A DNA stretch of 64,000 nt from Paenibacillus massiliensis subsp. panacisoli DSM 21345. GTDB taxonomy: Bacteria > Bacillota > Bacilli > Paenibacillales > Paenibacillaceae. Shown piece by piece: positions 62,327 through 64,000 of this stretch. The stretch spans positions 1-64,000 of the forward strand of contig NZ_AUFO01000016.1 in the NCBI RefSeq assembly GCF_000426545.1. The letters run 5' to 3'. Both the position numbers and the translations under genes were made by a program. Below the pieces are notes generated by a model. It ran no database searches, was not told the DNA's origin, and worked only from the letters and a program-made list of their open reading frames with translations. The first letter of the stretch is position 1. Every line of letters begins with the position of its first letter.

Positions 62327-63793
62327 ATGATAAAAATGCAAATGCAGCGGGCACTACCTGTCCTAATAGTAACAACTGCCCTCCTGTCGGGCTGCGCAAC
62401 AAGTACGCCAGCAGCAGGGGAAATGGTTGTGCCTGTGAAGGTGTACCAGTCGCAAGAGGGCATCCTTGGTCACGGAAGCCAATATACGGGCACGATTACA
62501 CCTGCCGAAACGGTAAACATCGTACCGAAAATATCCGGTCGTGTGGCGGCTCTTCAAGTCGATGTAGGGTCCGAGGTCAAGAAGGGACAAGTGCTCTTCA
62601 CGCTGGAGGATCAGGATCTACGCAATAATGTGGCTAAAGCTGAGGCAGCAGCTACCGCAGCAGCAGCGGGTGTAGAGACGGCGACCGTCTCGCATGAATC
62701 CAGCATGGCCCAAGCACAGTCCGGGGTAGTACAGTCCAAGAGCGGTGTTATTCAATCCCGTAATGGGCTCAGCCAGGCCAGCAATGCCGTCACACAAGCC
62801 GAGTCCGCCGTTAAGCAGAGTACCAATGGAGTGACCACGGCAAAAAATGCAGTTAAGCAGACTCAGCAGGCTTTGGAGGACTCGCAGCGGAATCTTAGTC
62901 GAATCAAGGCCTTATTTGAAGAGGGTGCGGCCACAAAGTCCCAGTTGGAGCAGGCTCAGACAAGCTTGACTGCTGCCGAAACGGCACATAGCAATGCCGA
63001 AAATGCACTAGCGAATGCCGAGCAGCAGCACATCGCGGCCCAGAAGGCGCTGGAGACAGCCCGTCAAGCCTATGCGAATGCCAATAGCTCACTTAGCAAT
63101 GCCTCCAGCGGATACGGAAATGCTGAGCATCAGCTTGAGGTATCACGCAGTACGGCAGCTATTACTGCGAGCCAGGAATCGTTGAAGCAGGCGCAAATTA
63201 ACAAGGATATTGCACAAAATGCCCTGAAGGACAGCGTCATTACCTCGCCAATTAACGGTGTAGTAGGGGCCCGAAATATGGAAACGGGAGAGATGGTATC
63301 TCCTCAGGCAGCGGCATTAGTGGTGACGAATCTGAGCAAGGTCAATACCTTGATCTATGTGCCATCTGAGGACATCAATCAGATCAAGCCAGGCGACCGC
63401 GTTCAGGTACGAGCTACCGCTTTTGATTACGTAACCTCAGGGACGGTCAAGACGATCAGCCCGCTTAGCCAGAATGGAAAAGGCTACCCGGTGAAGATTG
63501 AAGTGGATAATGCTGATATGAGCTTCAAGGAAGGGATGCTGGCAGCCGTCAGCTTCGCAGATCATGATGCCGAGTCCGGGATTCTGGTTCCTAGCTCAGC
63601 TGTACAGCACGTAGATGAGCATGATTATGTGTATGTTGCCGAAGAAGGGGCAGCTGTACGTAAAGAGGTCAAGATCGGGCAAACAGCCGGTTCGCAGACA
63701 CTGTTAACTGGCGGAATTGGAAAGGGAGAGTCCGTTATTACCAATAAGCTGGCTTTGCTGGAGGACCATACTCCAATTCGTGTGTCCCAATAA
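62327..63793 (+). CDS. Efflux adaptor lipoprotein with long Ala/Gln/Ser-rich coiled coil
   Basis: This 488-residue RND-type membrane-fusion protein begins with the lipoprotein signal MIKMQMQRALPVLIVTTALL and the lipobox cysteine in LSGC. The lipoyl half-motif TVNIVPKISGRVAALQVDVG is followed by about 210 residues of alpha hairpin. Those contain near-repeats such as AQSGVVQSKSGVIQSRNGLS, QASNAVTQAESAVKQS and TNGVTTAKNAVKQT. The second lipoyl half (ITSPINGVVGARNMETGEMV), barrel and membrane-proximal domains complete it. No RND or ABC partner lies before the window end; the DHA2 gene is 166 bp upstream. A terminator follows at 63835, so its partner must be encoded elsewhere or be the upstream MFS. 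Confidence 0.88.
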   Translation: MIKMQMQRALPVLIVTTALLSGCATSTPAAGEMVVPVKVYQSQEGILGHGSQYTGTITPAETVNIVPKISGRVAALQVDVGSEVKKGQVLFTLEDQDLRNNVAKAEAAATAAAAGVETATVSHESSMAQAQSGVVQSKSGVIQSRNGLSQASNAVTQAESAVKQSTNGVTTAKNAVKQTQQALEDSQRNLSRIKALFEEGAATKSQLEQAQTSLTAAETAHSNAENALANAEQQHIAAQKALETARQAYANANSSLSNASSGYGNAEHQLEVSRSTAAITASQESLKQAQINKDIAQNALKDSVITSPINGVVGARNMETGEMVSPQAAALVVTNLSKVNTLIYVPSEDINQIKPGDRVQVRATAFDYVTSGTVKTISPLSQNGKGYPVKIEVDNADMSFKEGMLAAVSFADHDAESGILVPSSAVQHVDEHDYVYVAEEGAAVRKEVKIGQTAGSQTLLTGGIGKGESVITNKLALLEDHTPIRVSQ

Positions 63794-63834
63794 TCTGTAA
63801 TATGCAGTTGTTATAATAACTGTTGCTGTATATT

Positions 63835-63870
63835 AGCGGTGTTACCGATAGTCGGTAGCACCGCTTTTTT
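63835..63870 (+). terminator. Terminator after the adaptor lipoprotein gene
   Basis: AGCGGTGTTACCGA pairs with TCGGTAGCACCGCT (one mismatch) and is followed by TTTTTT. The rest of the window (63871-64000) shows no gene. Confidence 0.9.
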
Positions 63871-64000
63871 GTTCTGCAAATTTCAAGTACTAATTGCGGC
63901 AAGGTTGTAGAGCGAGCTAAATGAGCATGAAAGCGGCTGGAGGTCTCAAACGTTCATCATAGTTGCGCGGACCCGAGCTCTTAACATCTTCAGTTCAATC

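Noticed and set aside
1..64000. rRNA, tRNA genes, prophage modules or cas genes
   Set aside because: I looked for tRNA-like cloverleaf ends, 16S/23S signatures, phage structural genes and Cas proteins and saw none. The nuclease-like protein at 58830 is too divergent and too far from the array to call Cas4.

Overview
The window looks like chromosomal DNA of a cellulolytic, spore-forming Paenibacillus or close relative. This is inferred from gene content: a GH9-CBM3c-Fn3-CBM3b plus GH48-Fn3-CBM3b cellulase pair, two cell-wall amidases with copper-amine-oxidase-like N-terminal domains, a GerM-type lipoprotein, a fused two-GTPase dynamin (DynA type) and Bacillus-type mtnE/mtnU. Ribosome binding sites are strong Firmicute ones (AGGAGG). 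I found no rRNA or tRNA genes.

Layout. Positions 1-3300 are an AT-rich accessory zone: the 5' end of an IS30-type transposase, small secreted and membrane proteins (some damaged), and a seven-repeat type I-C-like CRISPR array without cas genes. Positions 3460-7410 hold a 130-bp dispersed repeat, methionine-salvage genes mtnE and mtnU (divergent), and a three-gene operon of unknown, possibly spore-related, proteins. Positions 7740-13640 are the two secreted cellulases. Positions 13777-17129 hold a LysR regulator divergent from leuCD. Positions 17418-24823 hold two paralogous amidase genes, each behind a similar ECF-sigma-like promoter, and gerM. Between the two amidases lies a low-GC two-gene cassette (19409-22133) bounded by inverted copies of the 130-bp repeat. 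Its second gene encodes a sensor-like domain, a diadenylate-cyclase-like (DAC/DisA_N) domain and TPRs. This is the best candidate in the window for an undescribed signalling or defence system.

Positions 25034-45077 are mostly housekeeping: nth, dynA, a heterodimeric ABC exporter, purT with a GNAT acetyltransferase, a CAP-domain secreted protein, an SGNH hydrolase with an ABC-2 transporter, topoisomerase IV parE-parC and a MarR regulator. Positions 45200-52052 form an arabino-oligosaccharide locus: GH43 enzyme, binding protein and two permeases on the minus strand; an ArsR-like regulator and GH51 arabinofuranosidase on the plus strand. A palindromic operator lies in the divergent gap. The transporter has no ATPase gene here and probably shares one encoded elsewhere.

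Positions 52301-63793 hold two DHA2-type efflux pumps, one with MarR and one with an HlyD-like adaptor, plus a second adaptor lipoprotein. This stretch also has RNA-modification genes, a TetR/flavin-reductase pair with a nested palindromic operator, a flavodoxin with a Fur box inside its promoter, and a PD-(D/E)XK-like protein with a Cas4/AddB-like cysteine pattern. Family assignments come from reading motifs and from memory; no database search was run.
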